Positions 1 through 12,185 of a DNA stretch of 64,000 nt are shown in pieces. The stretch comes from Rhinopomastus cyanomelas (lineage: Eukaryota; Chordata; Aves; Bucerotiformes; Rhinopomastidae). The stretch is taken from positions 434,001-498,000 of the forward strand of contig VXBP01000263.1 of assembly GCA_013400115.1 (NCBI GenBank). The letters run 5' to 3'. Under the pieces are notes generated by a model. The model was not told where the DNA came from. It did not search any database and saw nothing but the letters and a program-made list of their open reading frames with translations. Positions within the stretch are counted from its first letter, which is position 1, and each line of letters begins with the position of its first letter. The translations under genes and the position numbers were made by a program.

Positions 1-2050
1 GATTAAACAAAATATCATATATAAATAACCATTTGTAAAATCATCTGAACAGAAATGCGATAGATGTTTAGAGTGCAATACATTTTTAAAAGAAAGTTGA
101 TGGAACTGTGTCACAATCACTTTATTTTTTATACTACTAGCACACTACTATATTGTTAACACTACTAATGCAGAACTGAAAAATTCAATTAGATGACCTT
201 ACATAGAATCATCCATCACAAGACCCCACCATTACATTGGGGATAATAAATAGTAAATATTAGAGGGTACAAATTAAACTACTAATTTCTGCAGTGCCTG
301 GTACATGGTCTTACTGCAATTAAGAAAATTAATGAAGGCCACGACTTGTCTTTCTCATCTCTCTCAACCAAATTCAAAGGATTATTCCTATGAAGTTAAG
401 GAATGAAAGTAGGCAGGAAGCATCAGTCCATTGTGATAGTAATACAAACTATTTCATAACAAAGCACAAACAAAATTCACCATTTCATGTAATACTGGGG
501 TCGTGGAAATATTAGTAGGAGAAAAACTCACATGCAAGCAGAAGAAATGGCATTACTAATATGAAAATGTCAAAACTTAAATACATATTTTCTCAATTAA
601 ATCAGATTCATTTCAGTGTGACCACAGAGAATCACTAAATCTATGTGTTCTGGAAGAATCAGAAACAAGAGTTTGTTCTACAAACAAAAAATATTACTCA
701 TTTTATAAAGGGGAATAAGCAAATTATGCCCTCCCAATTCAATCTAATCCAATATAAGCTGTACTGCAGTTCAGTTTATCTGCCAGGCTGTGCATCCTTG
801 TTCACAGTTTTTATGTTTGTATAGTCAGCTTTTGCTTTAATAAACATTATTTCACCAACTCAAGAGCTTACAGAAGTATAAAAACAGGTCCTGTGCTTCC
901 AGCATTGATGCAGTCACCTTTGCTGCTGTGTGACCTGCAAGATCACACTGCAAAGTAATTTCTGTAGCTGTGCATCAGGGAAGAGGATGACAATTTGAAC
1001 AGTACAGCTATAGACCTTTTAACTAACCAACAGGATTTAGAGATTTCTGTATCTAGAAGGAGAAAAAATAATTTCCTTACTTTACCATTCCTTTGTGGTG
1101 TTCATTGATTTGGCTTTCCTTTTGCTGGGTCTCTCTGTGCAGCAATAAGGGATATTCTTGAATGCCCGGTCCCATTGCTAGTCTTTTTAAAGGGCATCTG
1201 CACCATTATCTTTACATAATCTTCAAACAGCTCCAGCCTTTCGGATTCCTAAGACTTAGCAGTGTATCAAATGCAAGCATCACCAGGTCCTAGAGATGCA
1301 GTAAACAAACACCATGTGATTCCTTCCAACGTGATTTATTTTTAAAGCGGTAAGATAACCACAATCAGCTACCAAACCGCTCTGAAAAACACTGTGTTCC
1401 CTCCCCCAGCACTTGCTTAAAGGGAACCAGCATTATCCACCTTACTCTGATGGATCCGTGCCGAGCTGTCAGCACCTCGGGCAGCCGGGCAGCTGCAGAG
1501 GTTTGTAACCTTATTCCTAAGGGCCTGTTGGTAAGATATAGGAGCACACCTGCAGACACCGCAACTACCTGCCCTGTCCTGAGTACCGGTTTGCTCCTCC
1601 TGCGCAGCATTACATGTGTTGACTGGGGCCAAGAATCGCATTCAAATGCTGGTGGGTGTCTCTGATCTTAATTTAACAGCAGCAGAGGATGAACCAACCA
1701 CGCTTTGTGCAGGCAGGGCTGTCCTTTTCAAGAAGGAAAATGAGCCCTTCCTACAGCCACCCGTCACATTCGGCCCCAAATACTTCATTTTTGTTTTTCC
1801 AAAGCAAACCTCTCACTGCTCATAAAAGCCTACTGAAAACACTCGGTAGAGAACTCACAGCTTATCTTCCAGAACCCGCCTTCCCATGGAGGGGAGGGGG
1901 GTGCAGAGAACCGATCTGCCAAGGGTGATGGACAACCAGCACTAAAACACCGCTCCTTACTCGTCTGTCGCTGTGCTACAGCGCCGTTTACACATCCATA
2001 TATTTATTGTTTGTATCTCTTCTATCTACTGGCGCCTGATCCTGCCCCCT
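1..2050. other. AT-rich DNA without a recognised gene
   Basis: No exon, repeat family or RNA gene is recognisable here. The few open frames are short and lack splice or homology support. By synteny with mammals the minus-strand gene FAM217B should lie to the left of PPP1R3D, so part of this stretch could be its first intron. That is inference; none of its coding sequence was found. Confidence 0.4.
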
Positions 2051-3030
2051 TTCTGAGGTTCCTCTCCCCCATCTCCCCAGCTGTGGTGGGGTTTCCGGAA
2101 GGGGACGACTGTTCGCTTCCCACCCAGCCCCCAACGGACGCCGGGGCTCCCTACCCGCAAACCCAGTGCCGGGGCCGCTCACCCACACCCGGCCCGGTTC
2201 TTCTCTCGGATCCGAACCCACGATGGCCGATGAGCCCGCAGCGACCAGGGGCTGCCACTGGGACAGACCTTGGGCCCCGCAGCTCTGTCGCCCTCCCTCT
2301 CCACCCGGTACCGATACCTGCCTACGCCTCGACCGCCACCGGTAACTGAGGGCAGCTTGAGGGGCACCGGGAGAATGACGGCGGCGTCAAGCGCGAGCAC
2401 TGCGCAGGCGTCTGGCGGCGAGACGGGGATCTCCGCGCATGCGCCGCCCGCACGGGAAAGAAGGGGAGGAGGCGGTGGCGGTGGGGCAGAATCTGGAGGG
2501 GGTCTGGGCTGGGCTGGGCTGCTCATGTGGGGTGAGGAGCCTTCGGACGTGGGTCCCTCTCGCTCCGAGCCTGCCCCTGCCTCGAGCGCACCCCGTGACA
2601 CCCTCTGCGGCCTCTCCAGTCTCTGCAGCAGCCCCGGCTCCAGCTCCGGCTCCAGCTCCGGCTCGATCCCTTCGGACAGTCTCCCCGCCGGCCCCGGCAG
2701 CGCCCGCGAGTCGCCCAGCATCCAGTGTGACAGCCTCGAGTGCCCCCGCTGCTGCCGCTGCTGGAGCGCGGGCTCCGTCAGCGTGTGCGAGGACAGCCTG
2801 CAAGGTCCGTATACCGCCGGTACCGGCCGAGGTGGCTTCAGGAAGTCCAGGGTCCTCTCGGACAGCCTGGAGTCCTTCGGGGCCCAGCACGACAGCCTGC
2901 GGTCGGTCTCCAGCCTCAGTGAGAGCTTCAAGTCCTCCAGCATAAATGGTGACAGCCTCGAATCTCTTTCCAGCCTGAGTAGCGGCTCCTCCAGCCAGCA
3001 CAGCGGTCTCGACCTCACCGACCCGTGAAA
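2050..3030. promoter_or_regulatory. GC-rich promoter island upstream of PPP1R3D
   Basis: GC content and CpG density rise sharply against the AT-rich flanks, and poly-C/G runs and GGGCTGG repeats are visible around 2460-2520. Its place just 5' of PPP1R3D fits a promoter. Mammalian synteny places FAM217B divergently here, so it may fire in both directions; that second role is inferred only. Confidence 0.55.
2375..3028 (+). CDS. unrecognised ORF with six D-S-L motifs (candidate, 217 aa)
   Basis: I do not recognise this protein. The ATG at 2375 has A at -3; a second in-frame ATG at 2525 would give about 167 residues. The N-terminal part is Gly/Ala/Pro-rich, with a poly-Gly run. The second half is Ser-rich and repeats Asp-Ser-Leu six times, at 2675, 2729, 2792, 2861, 2891 and 2951. 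All spacings (54, 63, 69, 30, 60) are multiples of three, although the sequence between the motifs differs. Third codon positions in the last 180 bases are strongly G/C, as in real avian coding DNA. It stops at 3026-3028, about 215 bases before the PPP1R3D start, so it could be a separate small gene, an upstream ORF in the PPP1R3D leader, or a chance frame in a GC-rich minisatellite. The other frames are also open here, which weakens the case. Confidence 0.4.
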   Translation: MTAASSASTAQASGGETGISAHAPPARERRGGGGGGGAESGGGLGWAGLLMWGEEPSDVGPSRSEPAPASSAPRDTLCGLSSLCSSPGSSSGSSSGSIPSDSLPAGPGSARESPSIQCDSLECPRCCRCWSAGSVSVCEDSLQGPYTAGTGRGGFRKSRVLSDSLESFGAQHDSLRSVSSLSESFKSSSINGDSLESLSSLSSGSSSQHSGLDLTDP

Positions 3031-3237
3031 CTGCCTTCGCCTCCCTGTCCTGAGCACTGCCTGCCAGCTGCTGTGAAACCTTCCGGGTTTCTGCTTTCGT
3101 TGTTCCAGCTGATTCTTGCCGCCTCTAGGGTAATAACCTCAAATAATTCCTGTACGAGGCTGTCAGTCCCAAGTTAGGTGCTTCAGAAAGTCCAAGCTCA
3201 CTATCTGCAGTGTTAACGCTGATCTTTTTGTCTTCAG

Positions 3238-3243
3238 TTAAGA
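3238..3243 (+). other. PPP1R3D: possible 5' UTR splice acceptor of PPP1R3D
   Basis: The pyrimidine-rich run TTTTTGTCTTCAG ends at 3237, directly before TTAAGAATGG, so a non-coding first exon in the GC island could be spliced to this coding exon. The start codon follows six bases later. The donor was not determined. Confidence 0.4.
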
Positions 3244-4167
3244 ATGGAGGTACGTAGACCTCCGAGGAATCCCAGCTATCTCTCTGACCTCTATCAGAAC
3301 ATGTTATGGGCTGAAACTCTGAGACAAGGGCAGCAGCAGCCCCCAGCAGTCCGTTCAAGCAGCGACATGCCTGTTTGGAGCAGTACCCCAGCCAGCGCAG
3401 ACCCCCAGCCACACAAGTCTCAGAGCAGCACTTCCTCCAGCTGTGATCCAGCGTTAAGGCCTATCATACGCCGCCGCCGAGCGAGATCTTTGCCTACATC
3501 GCCTGAAAGAAGAAAGCGAGCAGCTGTTCAGTGCCAAGATCCTGGATGCCAGAATCGCATGAACCGGGTGAGATTTGCTGATGCCTTGGGCTTGGAGCTA
3601 ACTGAAGTGAAAGTCTTCCAGACTGGGGAGGATCCATCAATTCCCTTGCATGTCCTGTCCAGGCTCTCCATAAATTCAGACCTCTGGTGCAGCAACATGA
3701 ACTTGGAGTTTACTATGCAGTGCTTGGTTCCTGACTTCCAGCAGCCTGCAGACTGCATGGATTTCTCCTCCCGACTTCAGGAGCAGCAGGTCTGTCTTGA
3801 AAGAGTGACCAGCTCAGATTTGGGACTCAGTGGCACCATCCATGTTCGCAATGTCGCTTTTGAGAAGCGAGTGTCTGTGCGATACACGTTCAACCAGTGG
3901 AAAAGCCTCCATGAAATCTGTGCTCACTGGCACAGTAGCATCCCTGGGAGAAACGGGCAGGCTCAGGTTGATGTTTTCACTTTCTTTCTCCCTGTGCCTC
4001 CTTTCCTCCTTCAACTGTGCTCTGTAGTGCAGTTTGCAGCAAGGTACCAAGTCAACGGCCAGGAGTACTGGGATAACAACAGAGGCAAAAACTACAGCCT
4101 TACCTGCCGGATTCACCCCCTCAAGGTGCCTAGAGAATGTGAGGAGAGCTGGATCCACTTCATCTGA
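3244..4167 (+). CDS. PPP1R3D: protein phosphatase 1 regulatory subunit 3D
   Basis: Glycogen-targeting subunit that brings PP1 to glycogen particles, where PP1 dephosphorylates glycogen synthase and phosphorylase. The frame is 307 residues in one exon, as in mammals (about 300). In order: a Ser/Pro-rich N-terminus with YLSDL (12-16); an RARSLPTSPE segment (80-89) like the 14-3-3-type phosphosite of the family; the PP1-docking RVxF motif RVRF (108-111) followed by ADALGLEL; and a CBM21 carbohydrate-binding domain from about 170 to 290 with LERVTSSDLGLSGTIHVRN, the FxKRVxVRYTF core and EYWDNNxGKNYSL (274-286). The C-terminus ECEESWIHFI matches the human D subunit almost exactly. The first ATG after the putative acceptor is used. 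The N-terminal 60 residues differ from mammals. Key docking and sugar-binding residues are present, so it should be functional. Confidence is high because it also sits next to SYCP2, as in mammals. Confidence 0.95.
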   Translation: MEVRRPPRNPSYLSDLYQNMLWAETLRQGQQQPPAVRSSSDMPVWSSTPASADPQPHKSQSSTSSSCDPALRPIIRRRRARSLPTSPERRKRAAVQCQDPGCQNRMNRVRFADALGLELTEVKVFQTGEDPSIPLHVLSRLSINSDLWCSNMNLEFTMQCLVPDFQQPADCMDFSSRLQEQQVCLERVTSSDLGLSGTIHVRNVAFEKRVSVRYTFNQWKSLHEICAHWHSSIPGRNGQAQVDVFTFFLPVPPFLLQLCSVVQFAARYQVNGQEYWDNNRGKNYSLTCRIHPLKVPRECEESWIHFI

Positions 4168-7100
4168 GCAAAGGAAGCAGATGCAGAGCAGCTTATCAGT
4201 AGTCTTGGTGGCACTTTCTTCCTTGGCATGGCTTCCTGCTCCTATGGCAACAGTCTCATTTTTGAAACCTGCCAAACCTGGCAAATCCTTCCCAGGAAGG
4301 GAAGTAGCCAATGACCTGTACAAACTGTTCTAAACCTCTCAAAGTTAAAAGGGCCAAAATCTGTATTGAGTTACAGCCAGTGAAAGCCCTCACTGCACAC
4401 AGTTCTAGGGAAAGACTTCCACAGAGCAAAACAAGGCACTTAATGTTGCTAACACTGTTCTAGCGACCGCAGAGCATTGCTGACTGATCTGTTCTACCAT
4501 TTCATACTGTTTTCTCCATGGACAGTGTGGCTTTTCTAGCTTTGTTTCTAATTTTGTTTAAATTATCTCAGCAACTCTGGGCACTATTCCATAGATGCAT
4601 AGTCTGGAAGGCAGATGCTGTAAGGAGTACTTGCATTTATTTATATGCGTTATCATGACTGCAACCATGTTAAATATTTCTATTCACATTTGGGCTGGCA
4701 ATTAAGTGCTGTTTTGAGCAGAACATACATGAAAATGTGCCATTAGCCCCTCTGTTTCCCTATGGAAGGGCACTTTTTATTAATCCTGTCTCCAATGTTT
4801 GCAGTAGGCAGCAGGAATAATTGTTACCAAACTGTGTGCAAGACAGATCTTCACGGGGGAGGGTCTTAATTTTTCCAGGTAATGCACTGGTCAGCTTTTT
4901 CTCTGGTGGTGGTACAGGAATTGTCCCTTCCTTGTGTACTTGTTCTCACTAAGGGAAATGAGCAATTTGAGCTGCAACCTTCATAACACACAGCAACACA
5001 AAGTGGGAACTTCAAAGCAAAATGATAATTTTACTGGTATAACTTGTAACTTACATAGACCCATACTCAGAAGTCTTTCTGCAGCAGGGAGGGCATGGTA
5101 AGTTAGACAGTCTTTCCATTCTTCTTGTTGTACTACCTTTATTCTAAAGTTTTAGTTTGACTTAAGGTTGGCAACAGGCTTAAATCAAGTAAGTCAAAGG
5201 TTGCCCATGATTTTTTGTGTGTACATACTCATGACTGCATGGAAAGTTTAGCTTTATATGTGTAGCATAAGTTTTCAAAACTAGCTGGCAGGTGGTATGA
5301 GAAGAGCTGCTTTGTAGGGCTATGTAATGAAAATCAGGCCACTTAGCCATTTTAATTTGGATTGCTGCTTTTTTATCAAATCAAAAGTTGTTTTTAAACT
5401 AACCATCATAAGTAACCCATGGCCCAAGTATTTATTAGTTTAAATAGTCTACTGAGTACTTCTGGAAGTGCAGAAACCCCAAGGAAATTAATGTGTCTGT
5501 CAATTTCATATCATTCCGTAGTTGTGACACCCATTTCTCAAATCTAGGATTTCCAGTGAAGAAGTTGCTTGGTTCCACTGGTCTTTGGCTTTCAAAGAAA
5601 CCCAAGCCATGAATAATGATTCTGAGTGCTGCTGAGCACCCCTTGCAGAGTACTGAGAAAATCCAGGACTGTTGTCTGCTTTAACTTTCTTTTGGAACAG
5701 TATGAGGTGGGACATTTAAGTTGAAATTGTTTTGCAGGAGTAGGTGAGGCTGAGGTGTGATTGCCACCTCCAGCAAGGACAGAGTGCTGCCTGCTTTCAG
5801 TCCACCTGCATTTTGTGTTTGTCTTACAGCAGTGACCATGACGAATCTGGCAGCTACTCTTGTCTTCTAGAAAAACCAATGCAGAGAAATCTTGTCTTCC
5901 TCATATGGTGCAAACAATGAGAGCTCCGTAAGGAGCTCTATCTTAATGGTAAGCCTCCTATGGTAGGCTTCACATGACTAAATTACACAATATAGGACAA
6001 TATATCTGAACTAGTCAGCCTATGCTCTTCATAGTCATGGAGATGTTTTTGCTATAGTGATCAGACTGCATGTGGTGTGACAAACTCTCTGCTGAGTGCA
6101 GGACTAGTTCTGCCATACTGAAATGTCAGCATTAGTGCAGAGTGTGCCAAATGATGCCAGAGTCTGTAGATGTCAAGTCAGATGAGCTGAAACACATCTT
6201 TCATGACTGCAGAAGAATCTCTCGTGGCATGAATTGAAACTGCATACTCTTACTTGAATCATGCTGACTTAAGAAATCTCATGTTTTTAAAATGTGTAGA
6301 AGCAAAGTGTAATGTACTTGTCAGCAAGGCAAGAAGAAAATGAACACAGACAGGCACAGAAGCTCTTGTACTGAGTAAAAAGCACCATTTTAAACTATCA
6401 TTCCCCTTCCAAATTACTGTATTTCTGCCATCGGGAACCCCACTGAACTGCCTCTGAGCACACCATAAAAAAATCCTTCTCTTGAGACACTGGCAGTTGA
6501 CATCAATTTACAATGGGTGTTGCTGGAGCTCAATGCAGAACTTTGTGTACTGGCTGAAAGGTGGTGTCTTCTGGAAGAGATTCTTTCTTATGCTTGCAAA
6601 TGTCAGATCTGAGGGATATTGCAGGCAGGGACAGATGATGTAAAGCTGGGAAGGTTAGAGTGTGCCACAGTGTCACAGAGAGGTGAGACATTAACTCAGC
6701 AGTGTGAATTTGGCTTCAGTTGTCTTCCACAACCTCTCAGGGCATTTGCACATGCAAAATCTTGAACACTAAAGTGTTGGCCTCTTCACTCTCTGTTTGT
6801 CTTGCACTGCTTAAGAAGAGTTGATAGTAGCTGTTACTAAGCCAGTTGCCTGGCATTGTTGGCTGTGAGTTGAACAGTTGACCTTAAACAGAACTGAGAG
6901 TGATCACTGGGTTAAGCTGTTACACATTCAAACGAATACTGGCACCTGTCACACGAAAGATGAAATTTGCACTTGTGTTCTTCTGTCACATTTAGTGGGC
7001 AACAGCAAAAGGATTCTAGTTCACAGGAAAGGGATTAAGCTGTTACGCGTTGTAAACTTAGGACCACCTTTCTAAATTCTCAGGACAACTTGACCGCTTG

Positions 7101-7475
7101 CACTGTCTTCAAATTCAGCACTTCCCTTATCATAAGGACAAGGCTTATTGCCATATAATGCACTTTATAAAGCCTGTATTTATTAGAGTTAAACAACAAA
7201 GGACTTTTCTAGTAACCCACAGTTGCAGGGTCCTTTCCAGCAACTGAAAGAAATGTATGGATTCCAGGTAAACAGGGGTTGTCTTTCCTTATGAAATGAC
7301 ATCCAGAATATAGTATGTTGCATGGTGTATCAGTGAAGAACGACCCCCCAAAAAAGGTAATTTTGTTTTACTGCAGGGTTGTACAATTGCAAAGTGCTTA
7401 ATTCACTTTCCAAACTAATACAACTATGGCTATTGCACTTCACAAAGTTTTAATAAAAGCTTTTCACAATGTTTT
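4168..7475 (+). other. PPP1R3D: probable PPP1R3D 3' UTR
   Basis: No coding exon or CR1 copy interrupts this 3.3 kb. The first convincing AATAAA after the stop codon is in TTTTAATAAAAGC near 7450, followed by T-rich and GT-rich sequence. A long UTR is therefore plausible, but the end was not proven; another AATAAA lies near 8407. Confidence 0.4.
7449..7455 (+). terminator. PPP1R3D: candidate PPP1R3D polyadenylation signal
   Basis: AATAAA within TTTTAATAAAAGC, followed within about 25 bases by GTTTTGTTGTCTTCTGTC, a GU/U-rich downstream element. Confidence 0.35.
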
Positions 7476-9469
7476 GTTGTCTTCTGTCAGTGATACTCCT
7501 TTTAATAGTGAAGGTTCAACTTAGTGCTGAGGTGTCACTTGCAGAGCAACATGCTGGGGAAAGTAAGGTGGGTTTGAGTTGCTAAAAATGAACAGCACTT
7601 GATAAAAATGCAGTGATTTGTCTCTATAGCTGCAAAAATGACCAGGCAGCCACTTCTTACATAGAATTTGCTGCCACTTCACCTCAGAGCTCTATGCAGG
7701 CAGCACCTGCAGGGTTCAGATCCAATATTGGAAAGAAACCTCATTCCAGTGAGGTTTCATGGAAGGAAGGGGTTTTCTTCCATTCACACTCTCCAAAGCT
7801 GTACTTAACACTTCCTTTTCTGAGCCTTACAGTTGTGTTGTTCTTTCTTCCATTTGTTCTTTCATGTGTCATTGCTGCAGTCTTTCCTCTCAAACCTTTT
7901 CCCTCAAAGGTTTTGTGAAAAAGCATCTACACGTGGTAAGTTCTGAGTGTCCATCTCTGCAGTGATTTCTCCTCAAAGCATTTACTCGATGCAGTCCAAG
8001 ATTCAAATAGTCTGTTGTCCAATTGCTTCTAAAGCAAAATGAAGGCATTTAACTAGAAGACTATTAATAAAGACCTATGCTACCTGTTACTTGTAAATCA
8101 GTATTAATAACACTACATTGTCAAAGTTGCTTGGGAGGGAAAGATGATTATTGCAAATCACAGATTAAAATACATGGGCATGTCTGCATTATAGGAAGTT
8201 GTTTTAAGAATGTCAGTGCCACTTTTTATTACAAAGAATAAGAACACAGATTCTGTATGTGTAGAGGTACAAAAAGGCATACCATGCTTTTAGGAATACA
8301 TGCTTTTTACATCATAATATTTCCTTTATGACTTATTTTTCCATTTTCCTTTACTACTGATGTGAATCAGAACTAGTACTGGATTGTCCTAACTTTACCC
8401 ACTAAAATAAAGTATTCAGCCTCATGTAGAAATAAATGTGGCAGCTACAGTGTAGGCTGAGGCAGGAGACCAGTGAAGGATAAAGGTGGTGCTTTTTGAT
8501 GTTACCAAATCACTTGAAAACAGTGTGACTTTGCTTTACCCTCCAGGGTGGGGATGTAAGAGTTCTGGGAAACAGACTAGCTTTGCTGTGAGCATCCAAC
8601 TATCCACCTGATCTTTCAGATGGTGAGTGTCATTTTTAATGTAGATGTTTTTACAACTTCAAATTCATAGTTTCTTGGATGTATCTTGTAAAGCAAAAAG
8701 CTAAAATTCCAACTTAAGTTATTTTAGCACGTAATTCAGTGTGTCATCAGGGCTTGGGACAGTGTTTTGTGTACTTTACAGCATTTCCTGTAAAGACACA
8801 GATGCCAAGTCTAAATGATTAGTCGTTTGTCAGCATGAGTCTAATGTTAGTCCTGACTTCTTCCCTGACTTGGCTTTCTCCTTATGATCTCAGGTCTGCA
8901 ACTACTGCAGCTGACATTTGGTATTAAAACTGTTGGCACCACTACTTCTGACCCTTCTCTGTTCTGTATGCAATGGCAGCTGTGCCAAACACTGGTTATA
9001 TTAACCACTACAGTCCTTTGCAGTACCAGTAATGATCATAAATATTTCTGCTACTCTAGTGCAGAAGGGTCCTTGTACCTAGACAGTTTTGCATCCATTT
9101 TCTCTGAAACTCTTGAAGTTTTACTGTGGTATCTGTGGTCCAAGTAATTTCAGTACTTGTTCCAGTGTATTTAGTGCATAACAATGAAAATTCTGCCTTA
9201 TGTTGACCTCCCTTCTGTTAAACCAAACATACATTGGAGAGTGAGAAATGCCCATGCAGTAGCCACATCAGAGTGCACAGTGCAGCAGGGATGGTGTAGG
9301 AGCCACGGCTCCTGTACTTGATGCCTCACTTTTCTTCTGCTATAGAAAGGATCAGGCTGTTTTTTTCAAGATGTCTGAAACTCCATGGATAGTCTAATCC
9401 TGTGTGTACTCCAGTGTGACTGCTAAGTGAAAGCATTGATGCAAATTGCCTTTTATTGCTTATTCTCCT

Positions 9470-9733
9470 GTCATCCAATGATAGGACAAGGGGCAATGGG
9501 TGTCAGCTGGAACATGGGAGGTTACACGTATATATAAGAATGAACTTCTTCATGGTGAGGGTGACAGAACACTGGAATGGGCTGTCCAGGACTGTTGTGG
9601 AAGTCTTCTTCTCTGGAGATGTTTAAAACCTGCCTGGACATGTTCCTGTGCGACTTGATCTAGAGTATCCTGCTCTGGCAGGGGTATTTTGAAGTCCCTT
9701 CCAATCCCTAATGTTCTGTGATTTTGTGATTCT
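9470..9733 (+). mobile_element. CR1 LINE 3' fragment
   Basis: Sense-strand CR1 3' end: GATAGGACAAGGGGCAATGG, the GTGACAGAACACTGGAATGG block, and a TTCTGTGATTTTGTGATTCT tail. 5'-truncated, as nearly all CR1 copies are. Confidence 0.85.
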
Positions 9734-9895
9734 GAATTCAGAATTCAGTTTTCTTAGAAAATTTCTGCTTCTCCAAGTTCCTTATGCAAAGTTTTGTCCC
9801 TAGTAGGGAGAGGGAGGGAAAAAATGCTTTGGTAAACGCTGTAGTCAAGCAGCAGTACACCTGTATTTGTACAGATTGCACCAAACATCATACAT

Positions 9896-9995
9896 CAGGG
9901 ACATCCTGATCTAGTTGAGGATTGCCCTTCTCACTGCAGAGGGGTTGGACTAGATGACCTTTAAAGGTCCATTCCAGCCCAACACATTCCGTGAT
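9896..9995 (+). mobile_element. short CR1 fragment
   Basis: GGGTTGGACTAGATGACCTT and TCCATTCCAGCCCAACACATT match the terminal CR1 module, in a diverged copy. Confidence 0.7.
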
Positions 9996-10940
9996 GCTGT
10001 GCACAGCAGCTCACGCCGCAGGGAAGGCCTTTCTCTCAGCACTTGCTGACTGTGGGATCATCGGAGGAGGCGCTACCGTGCGCCTGCGAGTCGGTGTTTT
10101 CCGGCAACGCACTGACACCTGGTGGTGTTTGCGATACTTTCTGAACAGCTGCTTTTGTCTGTTTTTTTACCTTTTGTAGTATTGATTTGCGCTGTATCTT
10201 ACTTTAGAGAGCCAGGAGTGTTGTTTTATTTACAATTCCCACAGTTTGATTTACTGTGAGAGGTAGTTCTTCACTTTCATGCTCTTCTCATGCTGCGATT
10301 CCAGGTAGGCATGGAGATGCTTCCTAAAATGTGTGATCCAGGCAGCTGAGAGACCAGACTGAACCCTCCCTGACCAGTACAAGGACTGGTTGGGCTCTTG
10401 CAAGCCAGGACACTCTGGCAATTAAAGTTCGAAGATGTTAATCAAGATGTTGTCAACATAACGATATACCTCAGGGTCTGTCTGTCCCTTAGATGAACCT
10501 TCCTCATTATCTCTTCCATGTAGCACTAAAAACCACAGGCACAGGTCAAACAGCCCCCAACCCGGCCAGGTGAATCTGCCCCCTCTTGAGCGTGGATAGT
10601 ATAAAGTAGCTACCGCTGTCACTTTAATGTCAAGCCGGGAATTATTTAGCCAATTAACTTCAGGACTGAAGCTGTAATCATCTGTAGAAAGTTGGTAAAT
10701 TATGACTATTCATTATGCCAGTTTGGACTGTATAAATGAATTACGGGGAGGTGGTGGTGTGAGTGACCCTCGAGCTCCCAGCTTTCACAGCTTGGTGTAG
10801 ACCTGCAATAAGCAAACTGCTGGGCTCTGAGTGTGGGCTGGCTGTGGTGTCCTGGGTGCGAGAACCCACACTTGGGGTGACACACGTAAAGCCCCGCTCT
10901 GAGGGGAGGTTATCCACCTGGCGGCCCCCGAGCATGCTCA

Positions 10941-11080
10941 GAATCATAGAATCATAGAATCACTACGGACTGGAAGGGACCTCAAGAGATCATCTAGTCC
11001 AATCCCCCTGCCACAGGAGGACCACCTAGACCAAGACACACAGGAACACATCCAGGCGGGCCTTGAACATCTCCATCTCA
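10941..11080 (-). mobile_element. CR1 fragment abutting the SYCP2 promoter island
   Basis: Antisense CR1 beginning with its AATCATAGAATCATAGAATC tail, then GGAAGGGACCTCAAGAGATC and the GGAACACATCCAGGCGGGCC block. It ends at the edge of the GC-rich island. Confidence 0.85.
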
Positions 11081-11084
11081 GGGT

Positions 11085-11420
11085 CCCGCATCTGGAGGCA
11101 CCAGTACAGCCTGAAGCGCGTGGAGGCCCTGCCCCGCCCACCACCGTCCTTCTTCGCGGGTGCAGCGCTAGGTGACACTTTCGCGGGAGTCTTGCCTGAG
11201 GGAGAGGTAAACCCGCCTCCCGCTCACGCCACCTCTTGTAGCGATTGGTTCCTCTGCCGCGCCTGCGGGCGGTGATTGGGTAGAAGAGAACCGCCGCGGC
11301 GAGGCATTGGTCAGCGGGAAGCGGAGCCTTTTCCCGCTCCGGCGGAGGAGGCAGGGAGGGGGAGCCGCGGCCTCCTCCGCGGGCCACTGGCCTACTGTCG
11401 CACTGGCACCTGCTTGCTTA
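11085..11420 (+). promoter_or_regulatory. SYCP2: GC-rich promoter island of SYCP2
   Basis: A CpG-dense block with three ATTGG boxes (inverted CCAAT) near 11243, 11275 and 11309. It is the only GC-rich island between PPP1R3D and the first SYCP2 coding exon. No TATA box stands out, which fits a CpG promoter. Two donor-like sites follow (GAGAG|GTAAAC at 11207 and AAAAG|GTAATT at 11623); I could not tell which closes the non-coding first exon. Confidence 0.55.
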
Positions 11421-12185
11421 AGAGTTATTGTGGGGTCTTACGGGCTGGTTAGTCTCTCTGAGGGAGGTGACAGTGACTATATGTGGTATGAGGGTGGGGG
11501 TTTGGCCCTTTGCGGAGCAGGAGGCAGCTGGAAGGAGTTCTGGTGCCCTTCTCTAGCCTGTGGCGAGGGACCGGAAGCTTGTGAGGGGACTGCAAAGGCT
11601 TCAGTGGTTGTGTTGATGAAAAGGTAATTTAAACACAGCCTGCATTTGCTCTTTTTGTCGTGCTTACTGCTGTCGCATACAGGTGTGGGTTCCTAGTGTC
11701 GTGCTCCACGTATGTCATTCCCTGTTCTTATTTATTTCCCCCTCTCTGATTCAGTGCAGGCTCTGGCATGGAGACAGGCAAGCTACAGGTGGTAGATTGG
11801 TCATTGCTAGTTAGTTTATACAAAACCTGGAAAAGTCTGTTGCAGTTTACATGTAAACCCTCAAAACACTTTTAACTGCTCTTGAGTATCAACATCCCCA
11901 AATAATGTCAAGATTTTACTTGGTGGTGGTAATAGAGCCCATCACTGTAAGAGTGGTTAATACCACTTCTTCCCTGTGTGTTTTTGACATGGTTTCTTAA
12001 ATTATTTAATACTTGACAGTGAGGCCCTCTGCATCTGTTCCAGTCACCTACCTATTCTGAGCAACCCACTTGCTGACAGTGTAACAGGCCATTTTCATGC
12101 TCTCCTCTACATAGGAAGTACTGAGAGGTTGCTGCAGCATTTACTGGTTTGTCATTGCCAAAGCTGATAATTTCTTCCTCTGAGC

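Larger units (their letters stand above)
7476..10940. other. intergenic DNA between PPP1R3D and SYCP2
   Basis: Apart from two CR1 fragments near 9.5 and 9.9 kb, nothing is recognisable. The open frames are short and without splice context or homology. Confidence 0.5.

Noticed and set aside
2179..3057. 292-residue minus-strand frame opposite the D-S-L ORF
   Set aside because: It starts without a clear ATG context, shows only mirrored repeats (RLS at each DSL), and its codon bias is that of the opposite strand. The plus strand has the stronger coding signal.
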